Shown: one piece after another, positions 11,421 through 22,934 of the stretch
How positions within the stretch are numbered: the first letter of the stretch is position 1
Layout of the letters: every line of letters starts with the position of its first letter
Assembly: GCA_028583605.1 (NCBI GenBank)
Contig: CM053331.1
Coordinates: 16,600,857 to 16,664,856 of the forward strand
Direction of reading: 5' to 3'
Length of the DNA: 64,000 nt
Origin: Dastarcus helophoroides
Taxonomy: Eukaryota > Arthropoda > Insecta > Coleoptera > Bothrideridae
Program-made: the position numbers and the translations under genes
The notes under the pieces: generated by a model
Database searches by the model: none
Seen by the model: only the letters and a program-made list of their open reading frames with translations
What the model was told of the DNA's origin: nothing

Positions 11421-11909
11421 AAAATATGACCATTCCAAAATATACCAATATATCAATTTTTCTTTACGGAATGAGCTATTCTGAAGAAACATTCTCCAAT
11501 CCAAAGAAGTTTGATCCAGAACGATTTCTGCCCGAAAAACAATCAGAGAGAAACCCATATGCTTACGTTCCATTTAGTGCTGGACCCCGTAACTGCATAG
11601 GTAGGCAATTTAAATTCGCTTTCAATTATAACAAACACAACAAAAAATCAACTACACTATACTTAGGTTATGGATAACCTAAAAGTTATGGATATAATTA
11701 ACATAAATTTATGAGTGTTCACTTTGCAGTGTTATTTTGTTTTAGGTCAGAAGTTTGCTATTTTGGAACTCAAAGCCACTTTGGCGAAATTTTTAAGACA
11801 CTTCGAAATGATTGAGGATAAAAATTTTGCCGCTCAAGTTGGAATGTGTTCAGTTTTGAAATCCAGAAATGGAATCCGCATGTATTTAAAACGAAGGAAT
11901 TCCGAATAA
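11421..11909 (+). CDS. Cytochrome P450, CYP4 family, last two coding exons (partial)
   Basis: Exon 11421-11600 follows a TTTTGTTGCAG acceptor and encodes ENMTIPKYTNISIFLYG, then KKFDPERFLPE, then YVPFSAGPRNCIG. The last is the heme-binding loop, with its axial cysteine. The intron 11601-11745 is GT...TTTTAG. Exon 11746-11909 continues QKFAILELKATLAKFLRHFEM and ends in TAA. The Gly codon at the junction is split by the intron. A polyadenylation signal AATAAA overlaps the stop (11905-11910). The family is haem monooxygenases that oxidise fatty acids, hormones or xenobiotics, usually anchored in the ER membrane. Substrate cannot be inferred. The sequence has no stop or frameshift and looks functional. 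The ExxR helix, the I helix and the N-terminal anchor are not visible upstream in 11.4 kb, so either a long intron separates them or this is a 5'-truncated copy. Confidence 0.88.
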
Positions 11910-12225
11910 AATATTAGAGGGTTGATGTCAGATGTCATATTCACTGCCTTCCTATTGATCTTTTCCTGTCTACATCCTTAACATAATCTTTTTAACATTA
12001 TTTATTGTTATTATGAATACCTATCTGAAAATGTACAAATTTTGTACATTTAGATGCTATATCAGTTAATATGTTAAGAGCAGTTTGCAAATAAATCATC
12101 AATGCATTTTGTAGTTTTTAAAATTCTATAAATACAACAATCAAACTATACAAGGTGATTCACGGTGGATGGAGTGTTAGAAGTATATTGAAAACAAATC
12201 AACCAATAGTTTTACTGTGGTCATG

Positions 12226-12440
12226 CTCTATCGCAGCGGCTCTAAAACTTTTTTGGTGACAGAATCCTATTCAAAAACTAAATTTTAATGGAACCCTAAA
12301 CTAAAAGCAAATTCAGTTACATGTGCATTGTTGATTAATAGTAGGTTCCTCTTTAGTATATGCATTCATTTTATTATGACTGCCGGCGGAGCCCTACCAG
12401 AGGCTTTGCGGAGCACATTTTGAGTAAGGCTGCTCTATCG
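12226..12440. mobile_element. hAT-like miniature element with perfect 8-bp target duplication
   Basis: The element spans 12234-12432 (199 bp). It begins CAGCGGCTCTAAAACTTT and ends GAGTAAGGCTG, typical degenerate hAT ends (CAG...CTG). It is flanked by identical 8-bp copies CTCTATCG at 12226-12233 and 12433-12440, the target-site duplication length of hAT transposases. There is no coding capacity, so it was mobilised in trans. Confidence 0.9.
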
Positions 12441-13629
12441 ACCTAAAATATTTTCAAATCAGCGGATCTAGGTAAATAAAACATCCTGTGCTGTATGCTT
12501 AAAAGATATCAAAAGAACAAAAAAAGTAAAATTCATTTCGAACTCTAAAAATGAACCATTTATTTAAAAAGTGGCTAGTTCATGAACTAATAATTCACTA
12601 AAGTGAATTATAACACCCATCTTCATTATGTAATATTAACATTGACAAGCATCAGGTGTTGGGTCAACAAGACTGTTAGTCACTTAGTAATTTATGAAAA
12701 ATTATCAGTTACATTAATTTAAACTGTGTGGACATATTTACTCTGTAGCGTAATTCGGTGTCACTGCATGTTTGTATAAATTATGTTAATCTCGTAGTAA
12801 AGATAACAATCCATTATCATTACCCTTGTTTGCTCATTGTGACCTATTAGCTTTCAGAACTAAAGTTATATAATTTAATAACAAAAATAAACGGTGATTA
12901 CTTGCGGAAAACGAATTTTGTTTATAATTTGATTCAGTAACATGGTTAAAAAGAAGGCTGCTATTTTGTGGCGTTCACTAACCACGTTATAATAAAAATT
13001 TTGTTTATTATTCAAATGAGATTTTATGTTTCAGGTGCGAAAACGCAGGTTTAAAAAAATATAATGTTTATACATTTTAAATCTTGCAAAGCTCTGAATT
13101 GTTATTTGTCAGCTGGTAGTTAGATAAAACTGGGACACAATTTGTAACATAATTTCTGATGAGTTCGATTTTTGAACTGTTTTAGAGTTAAATAGGCATG
13201 CTGATTTTAAAAAACTGTAGGTGGTACGTATAGTTTTTTCTTTACACCTTATATAGGTATCATATTTTCCATCAAGAAAAAGAGAGTTTTTGCAAAATCT
13301 CCGAAATTTATTTAGTGACATTGAAATTGTGTATTACCATAGCCTACTTAATTTAATAGAAAGAGACCATAACATACATGACTTAAAAGAAGTGTTGGGA
13401 ATTTTAGCCTAATATACAAATGAATAATGATTTTCATCGATAACAAGCGAAGATTATAGTGCGACCTCTTTCACAAAATGAAAATTTATTAGGTGAAGTC
13501 CCAATATTCAGTTTGCGTGAATAATATGAACACAAAAAAGTCAAATTGGTTACCAACTGAAATTTCGCGATTCAAAAATTTACAACAGCTACTTGTCGAC
13601 AGAAAGAACCTTATATTTCCAGTGTAAAT
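12441..13629. other. AT-rich spacer downstream of the P450 exons
   Basis: No gene or clear element was recognised. The open frame at 13109-13321 on the minus strand has no recognisable motif. Confidence 0.4.
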
Positions 13630-14110
13630 TTAAAACTGGGTCCCATAAAGCAATTTGTTATAGCTATGTTTAGATATCCATTATGGCAATTTGGAAAGAT
13701 AAAAGCAGTGTGTTTGATGGTCCACGACCACATATTCGACAGCTCTCTAAAAATAAACCTTTCATTGGAGCAATGGCAGAATTTGAAAAAAATGATTTGT
13801 TGTCATTGAAAGAAGTCAAAAAATTTGTTGAAAACACACTAGCCCAGAATCTCCTATAAATTATTCTGCCATTCTTGGAGACCTTCAAAATGCCTAGTTG
13901 CAATATTTCCTGAAAAATCTTGGTGCTGTCAGTGATGACCAGGGTGAACGATTCCACCAAAATTTGAAGGTCACAGTATCAAAGTAAGAGAATGTAAATC
14001 TGATGGCTGACCATTGTTAGAACATCAATCATCAGACAAAAATGTCCATACAATGAACACCCAAGAGGAAGATATATTCGAAAATTTTTACCTTGATATG
14101 TTTAACGATT
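13630..14110 (+). pseudogene. Decayed copy of a repeat-encoded arthropod protein (unknown function)
   Basis: On the + strand the sequence reads KDKSSVFDGPRPHIRQL, KEVKKFVENT, LGAVSDDQGERFHQNLKV and MADHC. This is the SDEQGERFHQD...MMADYCW pattern I know from multicopy hypothetical proteins in arthropod genomes, presumably encoded by a mobile element whose class I cannot name. Several stops and frame changes are present (for example after LAQNLL at about 13857 and after MADHC at about 14018). The open frame of 96 codons on the opposite strand is a shadow. Confidence 0.55.
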
Positions 14111-15009
14111 TAAAAAAATTATTATTTCTATAAACACAATTTGTAGCCTTTGCACTACAAGTCTAGTATTTGTGAATATTATATTTGTTGTTTGCTATTT
14201 TCCTTTAAATGCGCATTTTGAAAACAAGGTGAGGGTATCTTATAGATTAAAAAGTTGACGAAATAGACAGAAGCTTAGATTATTTTTGGATTCAGAGGTC
14301 AAAAATTTGTCGAAAACAGATCAGAGACCTAATATAACAAAATTGATGTTTCCAGTGTAATTATCTGCGGGTATAACAGATTCATGGTACATCCCGTATT
14401 TTTTCTTTAGTTATAAACATAGAATATTTAACTTGGTGCATATACTATACTCATGAAACTCAAATTCTGATATGAAAATGATATTCCTTCTACTGTCTTG
14501 CTAAAGCTGACATCAACTTTTAATGCTTAAGTGGAACATTTTGTATATTATTACATTTTTGGAATCTGCATAATCTTTTGAATATAATGGATATGTCGCA
14601 ATCATTTAGAACAAAGCAGTTTTTAGCTGAAAGCCTAGGTAATTTGGTAAACGCCGGCAAATATAGAAATCATCAATTATTTTGCTATTTGGCTGGGCGA
14701 AATTAGTCTACCTAAAAGACACCACTCATCAGGCAAATAAGTAAAACAAATGTTATTTTTCTGTATGATTGATATAAATTAGTCATTTATTTAAACCAAG
14801 GGCCTGTTTTAGGCTTTTAGGAAAACATAGGATATACATGCACTTTGCACTATAGACATTTGATGGTTTGGAAATGTAAATAATAAAAGATATTTATTGA
14901 AAGAATAATCCCTAAAAAGAAAACAACATTTTTACCAAATCCAGTCAAAAAAATATCAAAAATGCCTCGAAAGTGTTCCTGTAACATGGAGAGGAGCCCA
15001 AACGATGTA

Positions 15010-16234
15010 GGAGGGTTGCCTTTTATGTTTCGGGATTTGGCAATCCTAGTGTTGCGATCTGGCAACTGACAGCTCTATCGTAAAGTTGGACATTTTTGAG
15101 GTTATACGTACTCAGAACGTTTTCACATACGAGCGCTATTTGTGTTGTTTACAGTAACTTAAAACATTCATCTCGGCCCAAAAATGGAATTAAATCGTGA
15201 ACATTTTCGTGCGATTATTTTTTACAACTTTCGACGTGGCGATGAAGCTCCATCAAGGACCAGTGTTTATCGATGGTATGGTGAATTCAATCGTGGTCGT
15301 AGTTCACTCCAAGACGAATTTCGTGAAGGTCGTCCAAAATCAGTTGTTGTTCCGAAAACCATTGATGCTGTGCGCGAACTGATATTGCAAGATCGTCATG
15401 TGACCTATCGTGAGATTGAGACAACCTTAGGCATTAGTGGGACCAGCATACATTCAATATTGCATAAACATTTGACTGTCAACAAAATTTGTTCGCGTTG
15501 GATCCCACACAATTTGTCAATCACTCAAAAAAAGGCTCGTGTCGATTGGTCGAAAGAAATGCTCAAAAAATACGATCGCGGTGCTTCGAAACACGTCTAT
15601 GACATCGTGACAGGTGATGAATCGTGGATTACGCGTATGAGCCCGAAAGTAAACAGCAGTCGACTGTATGGGTGTTTCAAGATGAGCCAAATCCAACAAA
15701 AGTTGTTCGCGCACGAAGCACTTCCAAGCAAATGGTCACCTGTTTTTTTCGAAAAAACTGGACATGTCGCAACCATACCACTAGAACAACGCAGAATAGT
15801 CAATTCTGAGTAGTACATAACCATTTGTTTGCCAGTTGTCTTCCAAGAAATCAGGAAAACCAACCGCCGACAATGCGAGCTCTTACACATCGGCTCAAAA
15901 CAACTGCATTTTTGAGCACCCAAAACATCGACTTGATGAGTCATCCGCCGTATAGTCCTGACTTGGCACCGAATGACTTCTTTTTATTCCCGTACGTAAA
16001 AAACAAACTGAGAGGTCAACGTTTTTCGACACCTGAAGAAGCGGTTGCTGCATTCAGAATGCATGTTTTGGAGATACCTCAATCAGAGTGGCAAAAATGC
16101 TTCGACAATTGGTTTAAACGCATGCAAAAGTGTATAGATCTTCATGGGGAATATTTTGAAAAACAATAAAGTGATTTTCGATTATTAATATTTGTTTTTG
16201 CTCTCTAATCCCGAAATATAAAAGGCAATCCTCG
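15010..16234 (+). mobile_element. Mariner element with 28-bp terminal inverted repeats and TA duplication
   Basis: The left end (15010-15037) and right end (16207-16234) are imperfect 28-bp inverted repeats sharing TTGCCTTTTAT.TTTCGGGA. Both are flanked by TA (15008-15009 and 16235-16236), the mariner target duplication. The unit of 1225 bp carries one transposase gene on the + strand and lies inside family B. Confidence 0.92.
15184..16169 (+). pseudogene. Mariner transposase pseudogene
   Basis: Starts MELNREHFRAIIFYNFRRG. A short in-frame deletion follows directly, so part of the first helix-turn-helix region is missing (FRRG runs straight into DEAPSRTSVYRWYGEF). The second DNA-binding helix region (TTLGISGTSIHSIL) is kept. 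The first catalytic Asp is in VTGDESW (15615-15617). Frameshifts occur at about 15625 and 15745, the latter in a run of T. A TAG stop at 15811-15813 replaces the expected Trp. The second catalytic Asp survives as DNASSYTS (about 15873) before another indel. The third lies in SHPPYSPDLAPNDFFLFPYV (about 15943). The C-terminal part to EYFEKQ is intact. The D,D34D arrangement marks the mariner family, a cut-and-paste transposase acting on the flanking inverted repeats. This copy is inactive. Confidence 0.95.
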
Positions 16235-18171
16235 TATTAAACTAACTAAGCCGTTCTAACTTATTCTCTTAACCGCAGCCACCACAACAAAATAATCTTA
16301 AATAGCAACACTGTTCTTGTGAATTGCAGTGGGTTGGAAGACAATGTTCTTTTAAATGGTCACTATGATTGACAAACTTACCGTCACTCGATTTATTTCT
16401 ATGGGATCACGTATAATCTGTTCTTTTTTCTTTTTAAAGAGTAACACCAGTTAATAGCGCAATTGCAGATTGCAGGAAAGCATACTCCAAGGATGCATCA
16501 ATTCAAGTAAAAACGATCTATCTGCTAACAAAAGAAAGCACAAAAAGATGTAAATATCCTTATTTGAACAAGATCATAAATTGTGACATTTGGAATTGCA
16601 CAATTGGTCATAACTTACACAGCAACATTTTTTGTAAATGATTTGTGCAGAGATTGATTAAGATTATGTTTTTTAATTTAATGTAAATATGGAGAATTTC
16701 AGAATTTTGCAATGGCATTTCAAAATAATCAATTTTTGAGAGTAGCAATGAGCAATGTCTTTTTTTAATATCCAAACTTTCGTCATAGTATTTTTGTAAT
16801 CTAGTGGTCCAGGATTTAACCTTTGGTAAGTACATTACCAGAGAGGAGTGTTTCTAACATTTTTTCAGCACCTCTCTCTTGACCGTAGTTGGATTTCATA
16901 TCTTCTTCTTTGTAGCCGTTTAGATTTGTTAAACGCCTAAAATGGATCCGTTGTTTAAGTAAAATACTAAGTTATCTCAGTCATAGGAAAATAACATCTG
17001 TTTTGCTTATTCGCCCAATACACAGTGTCTTTTAGCCAAATGACTGGTTTAAGCCAGTCAAATAACAAAATATTTTATTAATTTGTTATTTGCTGGCCTT
17101 TACCAAATTGCCTAGACTTTTAACAAAAAACCGCGTTTTCCTAAATGCATGTGACAGATATAAAATAAGTGATGTTTTAAGTATTGTAATTTTTTTGCTT
17201 CTATTTTATTTTTCAATCTAAAGGTACATGATTGGATCCTAATTAATTCTAACAGGCCTATTAATGCTACAAAAAATCAAATCATATAAATCATTCTTTT
17301 ATCAGTTACTTAACGATCATCTAGTGCCGCGGAAAAAGTACAGTCAATGGCGAATCAGCCTATATGTATCTATATTTATAATTTCTGTAAAATCCACATA
17401 CAGTCAAAATAGTGCAAAATATTCAATTTCATTTCAATATTTATTCAATAAAAACAATAGATATCTCTGAAAAATAAATGAATGGTTAGGATCAGCCATG
17501 ACCTTCTAGACTCAATTATTTTAGCTGAAAAAATTTGTGCAGATTCAAAAGTAATGTAATATTTTATAAGCACATTAGGTGTACTAAGTTTCAAGATTTT
17601 ATCTTTACAAATAAATAAAAAATAGGGGAGGTGTCTGTTACATTCGATATAAGAAACAAGAATCGGACCAAGAGGATTGGGTGCCTTATGTGAATAACCT
17701 GCACGGCGCCCCTATTTCATAATAAATAAATGTTGTCAATTCAATAAAAGTGCCCTAAAAATAAATTTCATCATTAAAAGAAAAAAAATGTCCACCCAAA
17801 TATGTAATATTTCATGATAACTACGAGAAAATTTCTAAACGATTAAAAGAACCTCAAAATATATTTCCCAAATATGCCTAGTGTGCTCGGCTGTCCCCTT
17901 CCATAACAAAAACGAGATTTGCATAGGTTTGCGGAGGCTTCATGTCTGTTCTTCGCCTCAACAATTGGAAGAATGCCAGTGCACATTTGTGCTAGAGAGC
18001 TGGACCTGCGCCTTTTGCTACGAAAATTGAAAGTTAATCATGCAATCACGAAGAGATGCCCACAAAATGCAATTATTATAAAGAACCCGAGATTCAAGAG
18101 TTATTTCTCGATGATCATACAAACGTCTTCAGATTTATGAATCTGTAAGAGAAGCAGGTGATGCAGAAGGG

Positions 18172-18290
18172 AATTTTCTCTAACACTATTATAGAAACTG
18201 CACATTCTAAAAATTATGATGAAACAAACATATCACTCCAGCACCCGTTCAGAATACTTGTAATGTTGCCCATCGTTTAAAATAATTATA
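18172..18290 (+). repeat. Dispersed repeat, copy 1
   Basis: Shares ACTATTATAGAAA.TGCACATTCT and weaker flanking similarity with 33417-33545 in the same orientation. No coding motif. Confidence 0.5.
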
Positions 18291-18503
18291 CTTTGCACGG
18301 TTTTCGACCAATCAAAAGTCTTTAGGTTCATTTTAGGACAGGATTTTAAGTCATTTGTTTTTGTTGCTATGGTTACATGCAACAATTAAGGTATTTATTT
18401 AAAGCCTCGCGTTTCAAAATTGTAATCTATTTTGAAGATTTATATGAACGTTTAGGGATTTTTCCATAACTTTGTTAAAGAAAGTATTGTCAACAACACG
18501 CTT

Positions 18504-18582
18504 GGAATGGCATATTCCACAGTCGCGAAACCGCAACCCTCGCCTGCGGCTGGGGATACAAACTTTTCGAATGTGCCATTCC
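18504..18582. repeat. Short inverted repeat around a GC-rich core
   Basis: GGAATGGCATATTC (18504-18517) and GAATGTGCCATTCC (18569-18582) are near-perfect inverted copies around a GC-rich 50-bp loop. TTCCATAACTT is found outside each side in direct orientation. Probably a miniature element remnant. Confidence 0.45.
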
Positions 18583-19675
18583 ATAACTTGTTTTGGAATA
18601 TACTATTTCAATTGTGTGTGTTTTACATATACCTATTTGCCTCTTGAGTTTTGAGTCTCCAAAGGGTGTGATGGTGTCAACAAATTTTGTATAAGTTCGT
18701 AAGCAAGAACGTCCATATTTCGTTTAATGGTTTAAACATTTAATATAGAGTAGGAAATGAAATTCGTTTTTTTTTAATTTCCTAGACATGTTTATTTATT
18801 ATTTTATACTGACAGTACCCACAGGACTTTCTGATTAATAACATTAAGCAATGAATTATGTGATAATTGATAATATTAAAACATTTTTATCGCTAGGATG
18901 CGTATGGTTAATGCAAAAATAATATTATCAAGGACGGTTCACGTAAGAGCGTACGTTAATGTTTATATTGCATTAATAAATATTTAGTGCAATTGTAAAC
19001 GATTAAAGAATGTGCCAATAATATTAAAGATTCAAGTGTAATGTTGATGTTACTTTTTCCGATGGAAAAATTAATCTCTTGGGGCTGAGTTGGTTGAACG
19101 TTTGATTTATAGCACATTGTCCAAACTAATATATTGTAGCTGGGAGCTTCTGGTAAACGATGTGTAATGTTTTGCAATCTGATATGCTTACAAATTAGCT
19201 TTTTAACCTTGAGAGCGGACAAAAATGTTCAGCAATATTTAATCGACGATGAAGAGAAATCGTGATATTCGGTCAGAATATCAATATTTATATAGACAAT
19301 TTAGCTACCTAACGTTAACATGAAACTAAATTTAACGTGCGTTAATTAGTGTTTATAAACATGTACTAATTTTCCAACTTTCATGGAGAGAAACGTTGAT
19401 TACTTATAGAGATATACATATAAAATAATTTATGGCAGCGAATGCTTCACAAAGATTATGCTGAACATTTTAATGCCCATAGGGGTGACACATGCATCTA
19501 TAATTTTTCTTTAGTAAAAATTAGTTGAGAAAAAAAAAACAAAATTTCGACAGTTATGAAATAAGCATACATATGTATGTAGTATGTAGCTACTTACTGA
19601 CTTAAGCCTTAAGCGAACGATGACGATCTGGTTTCTATTAACTATTCAGAACATGGATAAAAGTTTGATACTCAC

Positions 19676-19736
19676 CAACCATTTTGATGTACATAGCGTT
19701 TTGTTCATTAATGTCAATGGTGACTCCCGCAGCTTT
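19676..19736 (-). CDS. Internal exon of an unidentified host gene
   Basis: On the minus strand a polypyrimidine tract ending TTTTTTACAG precedes the exon, and a consensus GTGAGT donor follows it (19675-19670). The 61-bp exon is open in the frame KAAGVTIDINEQNAMYIKMV plus one base of the next codon (phase 0 in, phase 1 out). One other frame is also open, but its codon choice looks less natural. I do not recognise the protein. The exon is phase-compatible with the first-exon candidate at 57443-57655, which reads in the same direction, so the two may belong to one gene with a long intron. The next exon would lie left of 19676 and was not found. Confidence 0.55.
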
Positions 19737-20265
19737 CTGTAAAAAAGAAAAACGTATTTTTACTACAATTTTGTCTCATCATGTTAAGTTTATTATCAAC
19801 AGCTTGTACATTATATGTATAAGAACATTGATGTCAAAATATCGATGAATAAATATATTTGTTTTATAGAGAGCCAATGCGTATTTCTGAGGATAAATTA
19901 TGAAACAAAGGCGGTTCTGTACAAGTGAAAATAGTACAGCACATGCCTGGATTAAGGGAGAATAGGGGGGCTTAGGAGGCTGGGGAGAACAAGTCACTTT
20001 ATTTTAAGAATTAAGAATGTTTCCCTTTTTGATATCCTTTTAGTGGATATTTAATAAAGAGCGAAATAACACTTCAGAATTTCGATTTCATTTTAGATCC
20101 TTATTGACTCGACATGAAATATACTAAATGCATTGAGCCAAAGTAGATATATCACAGCGATTCCTTCCCGCTTGTGGCGTCACCAGCTTAAAAAATGGCA
20201 AGAAATTCAAATAAAAGGGGCGGGGGGTGTGACGTATCAAATGAAGGGTCCTGGTGGGCAGAATA

Positions 20266-20595
20266 AGATGGCAACAATTAAGTAGTATACCAATAGGACC
20301 TTATTTAGAAAATGGCGTGATTGTATGTAAGTAAAACGACCAATTACTTCGCAGCTCCGGCACGTATTGGGTAACAAATGCAAGAGCGTGACGTGAAAAA
20401 CAAGATCGCTGCAACGAATTATGTGGAACAAGATAGTGATAACGAAGTATGCCAAAAATATCTTATGAAGGCGGTACTCCATTTAAATAAAACGACCAAG
20501 CAGCAATGTTGTTGTGCGGCTGTGCAAGATGACGGCAACGAAGTATGTCAAAAAGACCTTAGAAAGGCGGTACTCCATGTAAATAAAACCACCAA
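20266..20595 (+). repeat. Degenerate tandem repeat, about 90-100 bp units
   Basis: Two units at about 20431-20526 and 20527-20595 share AACGAAGTATG.CAAAAA, AAGGCGGTACTCCAT and TAAATAAAAC.ACCAA. A third, weaker unit begins at about 20267. The open frame at 20378-20683 is repetitive because it runs through the units (NEVCQK twice, KAVLH.NKTT twice). Confidence 0.65.
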
Positions 20596-20699
20596 TGACA
20601 CAGCGTTTTCTGTAGAAACATCTGAGGTGATTTTTAAATTGACGAAGTTACTAAAAGTTGACTTTTATTTTCATATGCACTAATGCCACGTTTAAGGAT

Positions 20700-22841
20700 T
20701 TCCAGTTTGCCGATACACTCACGAACTTTCTCGTTCAAAGATATTTATTAAATTAGTGCATGCTAATAATTTTGAAATTTCGACTTAAAACTTGAAAATT
20801 CTCCTTTAAACTCTTTTCAAGTTAAATTTCAAATTTTGAATTATTGAAGTATGGGTTTGTTCTTGAAACTTCGACTTCAATCTTTATAGTTTTTTAAACT
20901 AAAAATTTCCAGAAATAGTTTATTTATGAATTTCTGAAGTAAAGTTGAAAGTTTAAGTTTAAATTGGAAAATTTCAATTAATAAATGCGATTCAGGAAAG
21001 CTATATTACGGGATTTCTTTAGTTACGAAAACATAATTCATATTTCTAACTCATTTAGGTAATTAAATTTTCAGCAAATTTTTAGTGACTTTTAGTCAAC
21101 TGGTATCAAAGCCATTTAAATAAAATTTGCATTACTTTAACAAAAAATTTTGTGTAAATAAATTAGTGAACACTAACTTGTGAAGTACCGTCCATATTGT
21201 GGAATATTGCTATTAGGTTTGTAGTTTGTAAAACGATAATTGTATTCCACTCGATTCTGAACTTTACGAATGGTATATGAAGTCCAGACTTTCCTCTACA
21301 ATACATTTTCAAACTCCTTAAAAATATCGAAGAATTTAATTGGCATTTTAAACGAATGGTTTTATTTAACATAAAGTTTGAATTACTTCGCCTAAATCGG
21401 CTAAATTACTTCGAATGGAATTTTATTTGCAATTTAAATCATTAAGAGTTTTTAAAAGGTTTTTTTACGAAGCAACAAAATTATATTCCGACGAAAATTC
21501 TAAATACTACTTCATATATTGATTTATAAATTTAAAGAAAAAAAGAACTTTTCCACAAATATAGATGCTAATTGTAATCAATTAGTCTATAATAAAATAA
21601 TTATTCTTTATAAGCTTTATTTGCGTAATGAGATATAAGTGCAGAGAACAATTGAGCGGTCTTTTTTAAATGCAAATGATATTAAAGTTAATTTATGTTG
21701 ATTGGCATTGTATACTAAACAATAGTAAACAGAGTTTTTTGCACCTAAACAATTTATGTATATTTAAGGGCATACAGGGGCCCAGCTGAATTTAAGTCAT
21801 TTACCTGATTGTTTATAATGGTCATTTACCGTACTGCAGCAGAATGTTCTAAGCCAAGCCTGGAACCAATATTTTATTTTCACTGGAGTTAAGTCTACAA
21901 TTAAAATATTTAAGTCGATGGTTGCAAATCATCTCTAATTTGGTAGGATTTTATTTTGCTATAAAAATATCATTATTATCTGTTTCATTAATATTTTTGA
22001 GTCTAAATTTTACATTTACAAACTTGATATTAATAAGTGAAAGTAGGAAAGAAAATGCAGCCATTATATGCATTAATATTTGCGTAACATTGTCATAAGA
22101 ATAATGTGCAGGAAAAAAATGAATTGGAGGATAGATCAAATAAATTTCAAAATTTATCGAAGCTAAGTCAGGTGGGCTGATGCAGTTTCCTTACCAAGTT
22201 CAATAATCCATTAAATGAAAATATCCTACACGCTTGTAGCCAACTTCCGGCGTTTTATAATTAACATAATAACGAGCTCAGTAATTCGCTGAATGCAACA
22301 TATGTATTAGAAGTTAGAAGTAACTGTTGATCTCCCATAAAGTAAATAGTAGTGAGAGAATCACAATTGGGTTCAAAAAATTGAAGTAGGCAATTTTTAA
22401 TATTTAAAAATTACTAAATCACCTTTCTCCAATGAGGCGGCCGAGCTCTCCGAATGAATCATGTTATTAGTATGAGTAGTACTATATACATATATCTAAA
22501 TATATAAAAAAATAATTCGAAATTATAAGTAGGATTAAATTTTTAAAACAATTATGAAAAAAAATACAATGAAATTTATCATTACAGTCATTCTTTAATT
22601 ATGGTTGCTTTCCTCAATCGTCAGTTTTGTGCCTCTTGAAAAACGAAGGTAATTTATTTTATTGTATCCCTCGAAGTAGCCAAATGCTCATGCAAATGTA
22701 CTGGCCGTTTTAAAGACGTTTTATTGTTCAACTTAAGATGGTGAAAACTTCCAAATATTGAAAAAATCTTTCCCGTAAGACAAAGTCGAACGTCAATGGA
22801 GACCTCTTCCGTTAGGTATTTATGCATATAGTTCACTTATA
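20700..22841. other. AT-rich spacer
   Basis: Begins with about 300 bp of AAATTTCGAC-type degenerate sequence. No gene or RNA was recognised in the rest. Confidence 0.4.
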
Positions 22842-22934
22842 GCTAAAAGTTGGAAGTATTTACAATGGCCGTACCATACTGATGAGGCTGAAACCGATCT
22901 ATATTTGTGGTTGTAAATATTTTCAACTTTTAGC
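22842..22934 (+). ncRNA. Hammerhead-ribozyme-like sequence with a 24-bp closing stem
   Basis: The two catalytic boxes CTGATGAG (22879-22886) and GAAAC (22890-22894) are present, but only three bases separate them, so stem II is essentially gone. 22842-22865 and 22911-22934 pair along all 24 positions with two G-U wobbles. The sequence after GAAAC reads CGATC, where a cleavable copy would have CGGTC, so the cleavage triplet is mutated. It resembles the type I hammerheads of Penelope-like elements and is probably inactive. Confidence 0.45.

Larger units (their letters stand above)
14604..17146. mobile_element. Middle inverted-repeat element (family B), inserted in family A
   Basis: The arms 14604-14830 and about 16905-17146 are inverted copies over roughly 220 bp. 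They begin ATTTAGAACAAAGCAG on the left, with the inverse of ATTTAGGAAAACGCGG on the right. Shared landmarks include CTAGG.AATTTGGTAAA and CTAAAAGACAC. Without the mariner inserted in it the element would be about 1.3 kb. No transposase of its own was recognised. Confidence 0.7.
14368..17646. mobile_element. Outer inverted-repeat element (family A), interrupted
   Basis: The left part (14368-14603) begins CGGGTATAACAGATTCATGG and matches the left arm of the intact relative at 34159-35062. The right part (about 17147-17646) ends GTTACATTCG and matches that relative's interior and right arm, including GGATCA(T/G)...CATGACCTTCTAGACT and the AATGGCGAA block. The two halves are continuous in the 34-kb copy but separated here by element B, so family A was the first insertion. 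There is no coding capacity. Confidence 0.7.
17647..19675. other. AT-rich spacer with short repeats
   Basis: No gene was recognised. The open frame at 17919-18140 has no family motif. Two short repeats within this interval are listed separately. Confidence 0.35.

Noticed and set aside
13155..13190. CTGATGAG followed by a GTTC...GAAC stem, hammerhead-like
   Set aside because: The GAAA box after the stem is missing, so the core is incomplete.
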